A DNA stretch of 64,000 bases from Panorpa germanica (Eukaryota; Arthropoda; Insecta; Mecoptera; Panorpidae): the NCBI GenBank assembly GCA_963678705.1, contig OY783203.1, forward strand, positions 19,078,535 through 19,142,534, read 5' to 3'. Shown here one piece after another: positions 12,011 to 22,038 of the stretch (position 1 is the stretch's first letter; every line of letters starts with the position of its first letter). Position numbers and translations under genes: made by a program. The notes beneath the pieces were generated by a model that worked only from the letters and a program-made list of their open reading frames with translations, was not told where the DNA came from and ran no database searches.

Positions 12011-13250
12011 TATATAGTGCGTTCTTACTTATTCTACTTCCTTCATTATTCTTAAAGATTCCTTTATCATGAGTAAACTTTGATTAATTACTTAGGTAGT
12101 TGTTCTGGTGTTAGTGCACTTGTACTCGTATTTACACACTGCTATGTTTCACTTCCGTACTCCGACCTGTTTTTCCCCTGTTTCAATCTTTGTTTGTTGG
12201 TTTTTACCAATGGGTATAAACTTACTCAAGTTCTAGAAAAAAATTTAAGTAAGTGATTAGAAGTTTAATCTTAAAGTTAAGAAAAGATAATTACCAACAA
12301 CAGATGAAAGTTATAAAGAAAGTTATTTTGTTTCATCAAAACGAATTACTTTTAGAACAATGTTGTTGAGCAATATTAATTAATGAGGAAATGTTATCTT
12401 CTTATTTAATTATTTTAAAACAATTATAACAGTAAATAAAGACGCGTTGAAATAAGGTGTCAATTATTTTGACTTCAGTGACATCAGCAAAATAAAAGTG
12501 AAAATTAGATTTTGTTTTTTGTTCTGCAAAATGATACTGTTCTTAGTTAAAAAAAAATTGTATATATAATAAAATTATATTTTTGTTAGCAGCTCTACAT
12601 CAGTTCAAATATTTTACAACTTTGCATATACATGGTAACAATCCTGTAAGAACCAAATTATCCTCCTTTCTGTTCTTATATAAAAAAGCAATCTCTGCTT
12701 AAGCAAGGTCATCTCACATCTCAGAGGCTTAGCACTACTAAAATTTTAACTCATGCGCATTGCAGCTAACCATTTCTGTCAAAGTCCAACCTATAATTTA
12801 GTGATATATGAATTTTAATACAATAATTATAAATTTAAGCACAATTAAATTTATTTGTAAATAATCTATCAGGCGCTATTATTATTTGCAGCCAACCATT
12901 TGCTGATAAAGTGTTAAGATTTTCGTGACGTGCAATAATCGGACATGTAAAGTCGAAGTTGCGCACCTCAGGTCTCATAAATTCAGGGGCCTCAAAATCC
13001 AGCTCTTTAAATGAAAAAAGAAAAATTATTTAAATATTGAAAAAAGATAGTAATGATGTTTTTTTAAATAATCTTTAATTTCTTTTGATTGATTTCCAGA
13101 GATTATTCAATCTGTCCTATTTAGAGGACATTCAGGGATATGTATGTAAAGTGTAAGTGTCTTGCGCGGAGTGTGCCCATCGACTCATCCCTTAATTTCA
13201 ATAGATCCTAGATTCTGATTAGATGGTTAATAGGTTCTGAGATACTTTCT
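12011..13250. other. AT-rich intergenic stretch, nothing recognised
   Basis: No ORF with a recognisable motif and no repeat boundary was noticed. Confidence 0.4.
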
Positions 13251-13254
13251 TTTT

Positions 13255-13530
13255 TAGTCTGCGTACTACCGAATTATTGGACATTAGACAACTGGCAAAT
13301 TGTTTGGATGTTCAAGTATTCTCTCCTTGTAGGCTTTGATTCTAAGCACTATTTCTTCATTAACTGTAGGTATATCCAGATCACTATGTATTATGTTAAT
13401 AGGTACAAACCATCTTTAGATTATTTCAATATTAGAGATAGATGCATTACCCCATAGTTGAATACCATATGACCATACTGGTTTAAGTATAGAAATAGCT
13501 ATTTAAATAACTTTTCCTTTGTTAGACTGA
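13255..13530 (-). mobile_element. Jockey-type LINE C-terminal fragment
   Basis: The minus-strand reading gives ILKPVWSYGIQLWGNASISN and then HSDLDIPTVNEEI, plus RILEHPNNLPVV. These are the conserved post-RT blocks of Jockey elements. At least two stops interrupt it. It is a 5'- and 3'-truncated relic. Confidence 0.8.
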
Positions 13531-13668
13531 AGCAGAGGTTCTTCCAACAGCGTCAACAAGTGCTAAGGGATACCTCATTGAGGAATAATTCTACCACTAT
13601 TACATTTTCATATACATTTTTTTTATAACACGTAATTTATACAATATATAATAATTACTTTCCATATT

Positions 13669-14187
13669 TCAGCTTGTTTCATCATTCCATTTTAAATATA
13701 AATTCTTATTTTTCTTTTCTGTTGCTCTAGAACCTCTTTCTGTTTTCTTATATTTCCTTTTCTTATTTTTCTTTGTTATGTCATTGCCTGATGTTTCTTT
13801 TTCCAATACCATGTTAGAAGCCGAGCTATCATCCTCATTATCTGATTCGCTAATTGTACTTTCAGTTGTTGTGCTCTTATTCTTATTCCTTTTATTTTAT
13901 ATTCTTCGGCCTGGTTGTTTAAATATACCTTTTTCTTCGCCAATAATATTTACCGCTTCAGCTTCTTTCCTTGCACTATTTTTCCCTGTTTTATTAACCC
14001 AATCTGGGAAGTCATGTTCGTTGATAACACCTGGTAATCTATTTCCTATTACTTCTATATTGTTTTCAGTTATTGTCTTGTTTCCTATTATCCACGCATA
14101 ACTAAGAGGTGTACTTTTTTCAGAGGTTCTATTTTTAAAGTTTGTCGGATAATCCTGTCCTAAATGGTGTAGACCGTCACATAGTCT
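13669..14187 (-). pseudogene. Decayed ORF of unknown origin, 173 codons with one internal stop
   Basis: On the minus strand one frame stays open for 173 codons except for a single TAA. It starts after a stop with RLCDGLHHLGQDYPTNFKNR and continues with TPLSYAWIIGNKT and NEHDFPDWVNKTGKNSARKE. It then becomes a Ser/Asp/Glu-rich segment and a Lys-rich tail (KKNKKRKYKK). I do not recognise the protein. The DNA just downstream (13617-13668) resembles the 3' part of retroposon family C and ends at a run of T (13617-13624, a poly(A) on this strand). It was therefore probably carried by a retroposon: LINE ORF1 remnant or captured host cDNA are both possible. Confidence 0.45.
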
Positions 14188-14194
14188 TCAGGTT

Positions 14195-15400
14195 TTTCTC
14201 ATTATCTTTTTTTTTGTAGAACATATATTTGAATGAAGACGCACACACTACAGAAATAATTTCGGTCTCTTCCCGGCTGATCTCTTTGTAAGTAGTATGC
14301 ATCTGTCACTTCATCTCTATGAACATCAATTAAAATAACAAGATATATAAATACAACAGTATAGAAATAGTTCTTAGGCCGAGTCAAGTAGAATATATCC
14401 GCAGTGTGTGCTAGGTAAAACCTTTCAAGTTCAAGTTCAAAGATATTTTATTCGTCAAATGATATTACAATAATTTATATTAATTACAATGTATCTTAAT
14501 CTAACATATGGTGCCTGGCCTAAGCCGTAATCCGTATTGTCAATGTTCTGAGTTGATGTCTTATATAATATTGTCTTGTATGTTTGTGTAGGGAAACATG
14601 TTTAAAAAACCCTACTTTGCTATGGTGGATATTTTACATATGAAGAAGCATGTTCTGCAGTATGCTCCTAGAGTATTGTGTCCTTCGGTAGTCTGTATTT
14701 GATCTTGAAGGGTAGGCTGTCGTGTGTGTACTGTCCAAGAAGCTGTATTAATGGGTTATCGTGATTTTCTAAGGTATTGTAATTCTTTTCTGTTTGCTGC
14801 TTTATGGTTGTTTTAATGTATATCGAGTCAGTCTCTTCATGTAGTCGTGTTGTGCTGCAGTCATAAGGTAAATCGTATGCTAATTTTAAGCATTGTTTTG
14901 AGTAAATTGTAATTTCTTTTTGTTGGATTGGGATGTATTTCTCCATATTTGGGCCCCGTAGGTTAATGTCGGTTTTATAATTGTATTATAAATTAATTTT
15001 TGTTGTGTGTGTTTAGTCCGCTATCTTTCTGTAGGAGTCCGTATAGTGCCCCAATGGCTTGATTTGCTTTAGTTGTTATATTTGATATATGTGGGGAGTA
15101 TGTGAGTCTAGAGTAATGCCAAGATATTTAACTGTATTTGACCATTCAATAATATTGTTATCTAATTTTATCTTGGCATTTGGAAGCTTTTCGGCTGCTG
15201 TTTTTGTTGTGTTTATTTTAAGTTTCCATTTGAAGTAAAAGTCTTTTAGTTCGTCCAAAGCTTCTGATAGTCTGTTAGTTATAGTGGTGTCCAGTTTAGC
15301 TGAGGTGTAGAGTCCAGTATCGTCTACAAATAATGTTAGATAAAACCTCGCGGAATTATTCCTCAATGGTATCTTGCGCTCCAATCCACCACTGCCGACA
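14195..15400 (-). repeat. Repeat D split by a Jockey insertion
   Basis: Bases 14195-14423 and 15338-15385 together match 55330-55600 (TTTTTGTAGAACATATA; ATACAACAGTATA; GTGTGTGCTA; CGGAATTATTCCT). At 13565-13600 there is an inverted match to the right end (GATACC.CATTGAGGAATAATTC), so D may have terminal inverted repeats. The intervening DNA is the Jockey insertion at 14424-15337. Confidence 0.6.
14424..15337 (-). mobile_element. Jockey-type LINE, 5'-truncated, with target duplication
   Basis: The minus strand encodes LFVDDTGLYTSAK (catalytic box with the usual A replaced by V), then WKLKINTTKT and VKYLGITLDSHTPH. Further downstream, after frame changes, there is YDLPYDCSTTRLH and NPLIQLLGQY. 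This is the RT thumb and C-terminal part of a Jockey element. The flanking AGGTAAAACCT (14413-14423) and AGATAAAACCT (15338-15348) form an 11 bp target duplication with one mismatch. Confidence 0.85.
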
Positions 15401-16380
15401 TGAATAAAGTAAAATTAATAAAATCTTTGCTATGAGAATTTCCATTGTATAATATTCTAATTTACGTGTTTTATAAATTCAAATGACTATGACTATTATA
15501 TTTCATACAATAAGCATTCATATTTACATTTACATTTACTTTCCTGGCTGTTAATACTTTACATTTTAAATGTAAAAATGACAAAAGGATCCACTAGTTA
15601 ATAACGCCGACTCAAGAGCTACTAACTTATGAAATGAGTTTTTATTGGTTTTAGTTTCCTGACTGTACCTACATTTTTAAATAATTGAAATTTACGATTA
15701 TCCACTTCAACATATACATTAGAGTTAAAGTCATAAAAGCATAAATATTATGTATATTTATGTATAGGACACGTTACGTTACATATAAATGAAAAAAATA
15801 TATAAATTTTATAACATAAATACTCTAGAATATGAATAGCTAGCTACAACAGACCATCCTGTACCACACTGTAGACCACGCTGTAGACCACGATCCACAA
15901 AAAGTAAATAGATGAATATAGAATGAAATAAAGAGGAGAAAATAGATATAATAAATAATAAAAGTTTTAATGTAACATTTATCATTTTTTATATTTTTTA
16001 GAAATATATTCATTTTTTTTGTACGGTACTAATACATAGTTAAAAGAAATCTGTTGAGAGTGATACAGGATATTTATGTGAAAAAATATATACATATTAT
16101 TTAAGAATAGGTTGTCCTATAGAAAGGCACTTACTCGAAAAGCGAAAAGCGAACATCGAACAGCGCCAAGGGCGCGTTAGCTAACAGGCTGCAGTCCTCG
16201 CTAACTGGCGTGACACGACGACAATACCCTACTCGGAGTTATTCAGCGTTTTGTATAGAAGTATTGTTTGTGTTGTATAATGTTTAGTCTGTCTGTAATA
16301 CATGTTTTATTAAAAGGAAATTGAGAAGAATTTTGATAAAAGATGCTTATATTACAGCGTATTATGTATTTCATAATTGT
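15401..16380. other. AT-rich intergenic stretch, nothing recognised
   Basis: Only a small tandem of GTAGACCACGCT (about 15872-15895) is notable. No gene-like ORF. Confidence 0.4.
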
Positions 16381-16385
16381 GTTTG

Positions 16386-16715
16386 CCTTTCGGCTTTATA
16401 ATATCCATTGCATTTCATATACCGTTATTCAAACTTAATTATAATTACAAACTGTACTTGCCTATTTGTTCTTTGGATTCTTCAATTCTTTATTGAGTCT
16501 CCTTATGCCTTCCTCAAACTTCCACCGCTTCTCGCTCCTTTCCTTCCTTTTCAGTGTTCTTATCCTTCTTACATCCTCTTCCTAGCAACAGATCTTCTCC
16601 ACCCACTCAACCCTCTCACTCTAATCTTAACGTGCTCCAGTTGTTCCTTGTCCTTCCTATAAATTACTTTTATTTACATTGAGTTCATTCAACATTACTG
16701 TCAAAGTTACTAGAG
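16386..16715 (-). mobile_element. LINE N 3'-region fragment
   Basis: GCCTTTCGGCTT and TGCATTTCATATA match the 3' end of N seen at 34840-34905 and 54246-54300. The pyrimidine-rich plus strand after 16490 is the N body. A second version of 16500-16715 follows at 17095-17357, on the other side of a Jockey fragment. Confidence 0.6.
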
Positions 16716-16718
16716 TTA

Positions 16719-17075
16719 ATGAATCGCAAGAGCAGCAAACTAATGATTTATAAAACGATACTGGAACATGTCTGGATGTACGGCATTGAATTCTGGGGAA
16801 CATCTAGTATTTTAAACATAGAAATACTAGAAAGATTTCAGTCAAGGACAGTAAGAACCATTGTGGATATCCCGTGGTTCATAAGCAACAAATTCATCAA
16901 CCATGACTTCGGCATTACAACTGTGAAAAAAGAAATTACCAAATTCATCCAAAGATACCAGCAGCGACTAAACAAGCACCCAAAGTATCTAGCTGTGAAT
17001 CTACTAGATAAACATACGTCTGACTTTAAAAGACTAAAAAGACAAAGTGTGTTAAAGCTACCACAACGTTTTTAA
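16719..17075 (+). mobile_element. Jockey-type LINE C-terminal ORF fragment
   Basis: The open 118-codon frame encodes the post-RT part of a Jockey-group polymerase: the blocks MIYKTILEHVWMYGIEFWGT, ERFQSRTVRTIVDIPWFISN, the DFGITTVKKEI block, and the terminal RLNKHPKYLAVNLLD. It is the best preserved LINE ORF here but is missing the RT catalytic core. It lies between two direct copies of an N-derived segment. Not a host gene. Confidence 0.85.
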
Positions 17076-17094
17076 TTGTCATGTTTTATGTTTT

Positions 17095-17357
17095 TCTCAC
17101 ACTTCTACCGCTTCCTCACCTTTCCTGAGTCGCTCCTTTTCTTCCATTTCAATGTTCTTATCCTATTCTTCTCTGCCTTCTTACTTCCGTCATACATCTT
17201 TTATGTTCTATCTTCCTAGAAACAGTTCTTCTCTACTCACTTCTCTCACAACATCAATTGTTAATCTGCTTCAGTTTTTCCTTCTCCTTCCTTTAAATTA
17301 CATTTGTTTAACTCTATTAAATTTATTTATATTACTTTCAGAGTTACTATAGTTAAT
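17095..17357 (-). mobile_element. LINE N fragment, second copy flanking the Jockey ORF
   Basis: It is similar in order and length to 16500-16715 (CTTCTACCGCTTCCTC / CTTCCACCGCTTCTCG on the left, CAGAGTTACTATAGTTAAT / CAAAGTTACTAGAGTTAAT on the right). The two therefore form direct repeats around the Jockey fragment. Confidence 0.6.
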
Positions 17358-17494
17358 ACCCACCGGCTAGAAATAGAGGCCATTCACATTCATAACTGTC
17401 ATTCATAACTGCTAATTAACTGCCTGAGATGCAGATCTTCTACCTTCTTGAAAATGCCGGCAAAAACATATTTAACCCTCCATGTGTTTTTCCA

Positions 17495-18248
17495 GTTTTC
17501 TAAGCTTTCAAAAAATCTGAAAAAATTTTGGATTACTACTTGAAGTATCTACTACATGGTCCATAAGTTGCCAAAGTCCAAAGTTTAAAACCGTTGTTAA
17601 TAAAAATTCATAAATAGTGAAAAACGCGGAAAAAACCGAATATTGTTAAAAAAAATAATAATAAAAAAAATAAATAAAATTATAAGCTTTCGAAAGAATG
17701 TAGTGCCTTTGGCGTGGGTTCCAAAAAGTGGAATTATTTGTACACCTGAAAGTGGGGAATATTTTACAGATTCAGGCATGTCATAATAAACGAAACGGTG
17801 ATTATTTGGCACAAAATAAGTTTTTATTGATGAAAATACAAAAGTTATGAAATGATAATTAATATTAGTTAATAATAATTACTGTCAAAAAGAGAATTTA
17901 CTGTGCGCAACTGTTGAACTAATAAAAGATGAACTAAGAAAAAAGAAATTATATACATAATCTAAGAAATAATATATTAAATTACATAAAACATTTATTT
18001 TAACCAAGACATAACTGTAAAACAACGATAAAAGTAAAAAAGGTACATTTACTAACATTGGAAAATACTAACGTCGTTTGTATACTGACCCTTTTCGGGA
18101 ACTGCCAGATACGGTCTCTGCTGGAACCTTAAGTCACTACCACTGCCTAGATTTTTTAGGGGCATAGGTGAAGCTGCCTCTGTACTCATGATAGAGAAAT
18201 AGGAGTTTGAAATTTCAAGTGTTCCTTAAAAGACCTCGTGTACACACG
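17495..18248 (+). mobile_element. TIR element H, copy 2
   Basis: It matches 6420-7246 in the same orientation, from CTTTCAAAAAATCTGAAAAA through GGTGAAGC to a degraded right end CTCGTGTACACAC. The left TIR is lost, and about 150 bp present in copy 1 (around 6755-6900) are deleted. Confidence 0.75.
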
Positions 18249-18259
18249 CAGAGTGAAGT

Positions 18260-20560
18260 ATTAACCATACAGATACTAGAAACCGTAGTATTTCCAGCAT
18301 ACGTCTTCCCTCGTCTTCATTTCTCTTTCACGTTTCATACGAGACAGGAAAACCTGTGAACTTTAAGAAAATGAGATATAGATAAACGCATTTGTAACGG
18401 AATATGTAACAGAATGTAACACTTAGTTAGCTTATAATAAGCCAGCAAGACAATGTTCTACTTTGGAATGTTTTTAGCAACTGTACTATATCAGCTTTTA
18501 ATTTTGGATTTATTTTAAGTTAAAAATCCTATTACATCTACCCAAAATTGTCGTCAAAATGTAATTAAGTTAACTCAAAGTGGCTTACTTTTCTCAAACA
18601 TTAGTATACAACATTCGATCGAACCTATCGATAGGTATTCGTTAGTTATATGTATAACTTAAACGTCAATACAGACCACTCACAATGAGAGTTACTTAAC
18701 AAGACGTCTAGACACACGAGTAAATGTAGCATTCCATGTACAGTAATGGTTAAGCAAATGTAAAGGCTATTTGTTATCTTAAATATCAACCTGTTGATTC
18801 ATGTCTGGCACAACAAGACATGGTAAATGTAAAATGTCTGCAGTTGGAGAATGCTTAAATAACAAAGTACAACCACTCGTAAATTTAAATTGTTTTAGAC
18901 GCTGAAATATGTGTTAAACCATTTGAAACAACAGGTGAGTAATACTGCAAGACTACGAACACCGGGGTATTCCGTTGGTAGTTTGTTGTTGACCAGCTAG
19001 TGATTTCAGGACTAAATTCCATCCCAACACAATTACTTCTCGAAGCAAAACCTGTAAATATATTCAAGCATTTAGTCATTATTATCACAAACATTTTCTA
19101 GCCATATATTCTCAGCCAAAAAGAACTTTTAAGTATTTTCTTTACTTTTTAATGACTTTTCTTTATATAATATGAACTCCTTCTTCATGTCAAACTATCA
19201 TCAATCTTATAATTACAGCGGCAATATTTAATCCACATCGGCGGTTGATTTACTCGTGCAAGTGTGCCTTATATCCCTATACTACGAGTAGTTTAATGGA
19301 ATCGTTGTGTAAAAACACCTTACATGGTTATTGTAGTAATATAATAAATAATCATAATTAAAATGTGCATGACTTAGAGGTCTATAAGACTGACCTTCAG
19401 GTAACACAAAATGACACGTTCACATACATAGTGCAATTAGTTACCTGACTGGCTAAACATGCATGCAGCTGACCTTATGTGCAATAGTCCATATAAAACA
19501 CTATTTAAATATTTCACTACTAATAGATTGTGCTTATTTAGATTAATACGAATAATTGAGAGTCATAGAAGAGTAGTACATACCCAAGAAAAATTCACTG
19601 CAACATCACCGCAAGCAGGCACAATCATGTATTTGAAACAACGCCTAGTAACTAATAAAAATAACGAATTAAGGTTAAAATTAAAATAAATGCATTTAGT
19701 TAAGTATCATTCCCACCCACTCACTGTTATATTTCATTTAAATTATACAAGGTCCAATGTTTCTAAAGAAAACTAAATTGTATTATAACCTCTAAAAGAT
19801 GACAATCTGTCAAAATGCACTAGGATTTATTTTTAAAAGAAGTTCAATGTCTGTTTGCCAAATATAAAGAAATAAAAACAATTTTTAATTCTAACTATTA
19901 TTAAAAATAGCAATTTTAATGATTCCACATACTATTTTGTTCAACTGTCGAACTGTTAAAATTTATAACACTAACGACGCATGCAAGCCAACTAAATTAA
20001 CTGAAATCAAATTAAATCACGATTGTGACAAGGAATACCTATTCTAAAAACCTGAAATGTATATTAAACTATTAAATAAAAACTTAAATAAATATTAAAG
20101 CAATGAGTTAGAATGAAGCTTTAGGGAAATGAAAATCGAAACTGACACTATGAAATCAAATCATCTAATCCTCAGAGATAATACTAATCCTATGTGCCAA
20201 AAACTAATTTGTTTGAAGCCTTACCAACAGGTGGCGTTATAAATACTGCAGTAAACATCTAGTAATTCAAGTTTGGCGCATGTATTGAAAAAGGTGATCC
20301 AGCTTTTTATCTTTTAGAAATTCATTAATGTTTTAAAATATAAATTCATATTTAATACGTTCTAAAAAATGAAGAATATTGCAAATACCCGTACGACATG
20401 TCACAAATTAAAATTACAAACAAAATAGGTTATGTTACTTACATTAAACTAGAACTAAAACAAAAATTTGTTTTAAATAAATTATATAATAATTACAAAA
20501 ATAGATTACAATTTGTATGTATGAATAAACTTGCGATTTTTTTTTCTTTACGTCATGGAA
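18260..20560. other. AT-rich intergenic stretch upstream of the convergent side of the Ser/Arg-rich ORF
   Basis: Chance ORFs of up to 76 codons only, none with recognisable motifs. No repeat was recognised in this 2.3 kb stretch, which is unusual for this window. Confidence 0.4.
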
Positions 20561-20563
20561 ACA

Positions 20564-21139
20564 TTAAAAATCATCGTTTATAGACCTCGACCTTGCGATC
20601 ATGACATAAGACCCTCTCCTTGTTAACGCACTCCTGGATTTATTATAATTCTTCGCCGTGGATGTTCCTTGCGAATTTCTCAACGACATCCTCTTCCTGG
20701 CAACGTAGTTTTGATTTCTGGGCCGTCCAATTAGTATTCGTCTTGTTTTTTCTGGGGTTTCCGATCTGAATGGGGCCGGGTTAACATGTACAGTTGCTTG
20801 TCCCCCATTATAGGGTGACACAGAACGATCCGAGGTAGCCGTGTTGCGTTGGCGTATATTGCTTGGGGCTAAAATCTTGTAAGAACTGGTCCTCGTGCTT
20901 CTTACGTCTGAACCACTGTTGGATCTGATCGACCCTTCATTGTAGAAAGAGGGAGCCTGGCTTCTAGATTTATTGGGGACATACTCACTGTTGCTCTCTT
21001 GGTGTCTGCGAGCTCTTGAGGAATACAGTGTGTCATTGCTCCATACTGACCCATCCGTTTGCGCCGATCTTGACGAATAATAATTACCGTTGTAACGGTA
21101 AAGTGTTTCCGATTCACTGTCTGAACTGTACCCCGACAT
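20564..21139 (-). CDS. Unrecognised Ser/Arg-rich small basic protein with two IGRPR-type motifs
   Basis: This is an uninterrupted 191-codon ORF in AT-rich DNA, and it is visibly more GC-rich than its flanks. The start is the first ATG after an A-rich stretch (GAAAAATGTC on the minus strand), a good insect start context; the stop is TAA. I do not recognise the family. Residues 1-60 are rich in Ser, Tyr and Asp/Glu. The middle is rich in Ser, Arg and Asn, and the C-terminal third is strongly basic. There are about 37 Ser and about 31 Lys/Arg against 14 Asp/Glu, and no Cys. RRILIGRPRNQN lies at 133-144 and a second, weaker copy ends the protein (VMIARSRSIN, 179-188). The same motif occurs twice in the ORF at 28053-28382, so the two are probably paralogues. 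No signal peptide or membrane segment is seen. The GRPR core resembles an AT-hook core, so DNA or RNA binding, for example a sperm-chromatin type role, is possible but only inferred. It could instead be a retrogene or a lineage-specific orphan. No AATAAA was found just downstream. Confidence 0.6.
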   Translation of the reverse strand: MSGYSSDSESETLYRYNGNYYSSRSAQTDGSVWSNDTLYSSRARRHQESNSEYVPNKSRSQAPSFYNEGSIRSNSGSDVRSTRTSSYKILAPSNIRQRNTATSDRSVSPYNGGQATVHVNPAPFRSETPEKTRRILIGRPRNQNYVARKRMSLRNSQGTSTAKNYNKSRSALTRRGSYVMIARSRSINDDF

Positions 21140-21369
21140 TTTTTCAAAATTAATTTAACTGGATAATTTACAATATTTTGATTCGATAATTCACTAGAAA
21201 AATTTATGTATGGCTAAGATTACTCTGACTGTTGCATTATGTAAAACAAAATGTCGACGCTGATGTGATGATACTACAAAAATTTTAATGAGTGAAGTTG
21301 TTCTATAATCGAATTATTTAAACAATAAAATATGTCGTTTTCCAGATATTAATACTACAAATACTTAAT

Positions 21370-21590
21370 ACTTATTTGAATGCATCAACTTTCGATAGTT
21401 ATTAGCGTTTAAAACAATATATATATTTATAAACATTTATAATACATAATTTATAGTTTATAAATACAAGTATTTGCATTAAATTGAATTCATTGATAAA
21501 GTCAATAAAGTTTTCTCTGGTTATAGTCTTCAGGCATATTGCAGTTTTGTCTCTGCGATTGAGTACTTGAGCATTTGAACTTTACTGACA
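21370..21590 (-). mobile_element. LINE 3' end (same family as 43162-43876)
   Basis: On the minus strand it reads through a degraded LINE C-terminus and 3' UTR, into the stem-loop tail (CGCTAATAACT...AAGTTGATGCA). It aligns in order with 43180-43400. No poly(A) remains. Confidence 0.6.
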
Positions 21591-21779
21591 AATACTTAAC
21601 TACTCGAAATTTAACAGCAAACTATTAGCTAAGGTTATATTTGACCAACAGTAATTGCTCAGATTATTTTTTTTTTTGCTGCCACGGTAGAAAATTATCT
21701 TGCATTGCAAGATTCGCAGTTGTTAGCTTGCTATAAGCTAATTTCATATTGTACATTGCATAATTAAATTATGAGGGGA

Positions 21780-21910
21780 TTATGTTAAAAAAGAATTTTT
21801 TTTTAAGTCAATTTATATGAAAAATTCTTTTAATCTTGAACACCTTTTTATAACTAAATTCAAGTTAAATATTTCAATTTAAAAATGGAATTAAAATTTG
21901 AATACGAATC
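21780..21910 (+). repeat. Fragment of repeat G
   Basis: CAAGTTAAATATTTCAATTTAAAAATGGAATTAA matches the interior of the Helitron-like pieces at 11170-11210 and 11900-11940. The hairpin end is absent here. Confidence 0.45.
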
Positions 21911-22038
21911 ATTTTATTTATTTTGTAATGATGCGCAAATAAGAGATGTAACTTTGCGACAGTGTAAATTGTAGTACCAGTATAATGTCTGATAATATAA
22001 TAAATACAAAGCTATTTATAAAATGAGAAAGTAAAATA

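Noticed and set aside
16500-17357. LTR retrotransposon suggested by direct repeats
   Set aside because: The repeats are pieces of LINE N, lack TG...CA ends, and the interior is a non-LTR Jockey fragment.
20902-21147. 81-codon minus ORF overlapping the 191-codon ORF
   Set aside because: Out-of-frame shadow of the Ser/Arg-rich coding sequence; it lacks the repeated motif.
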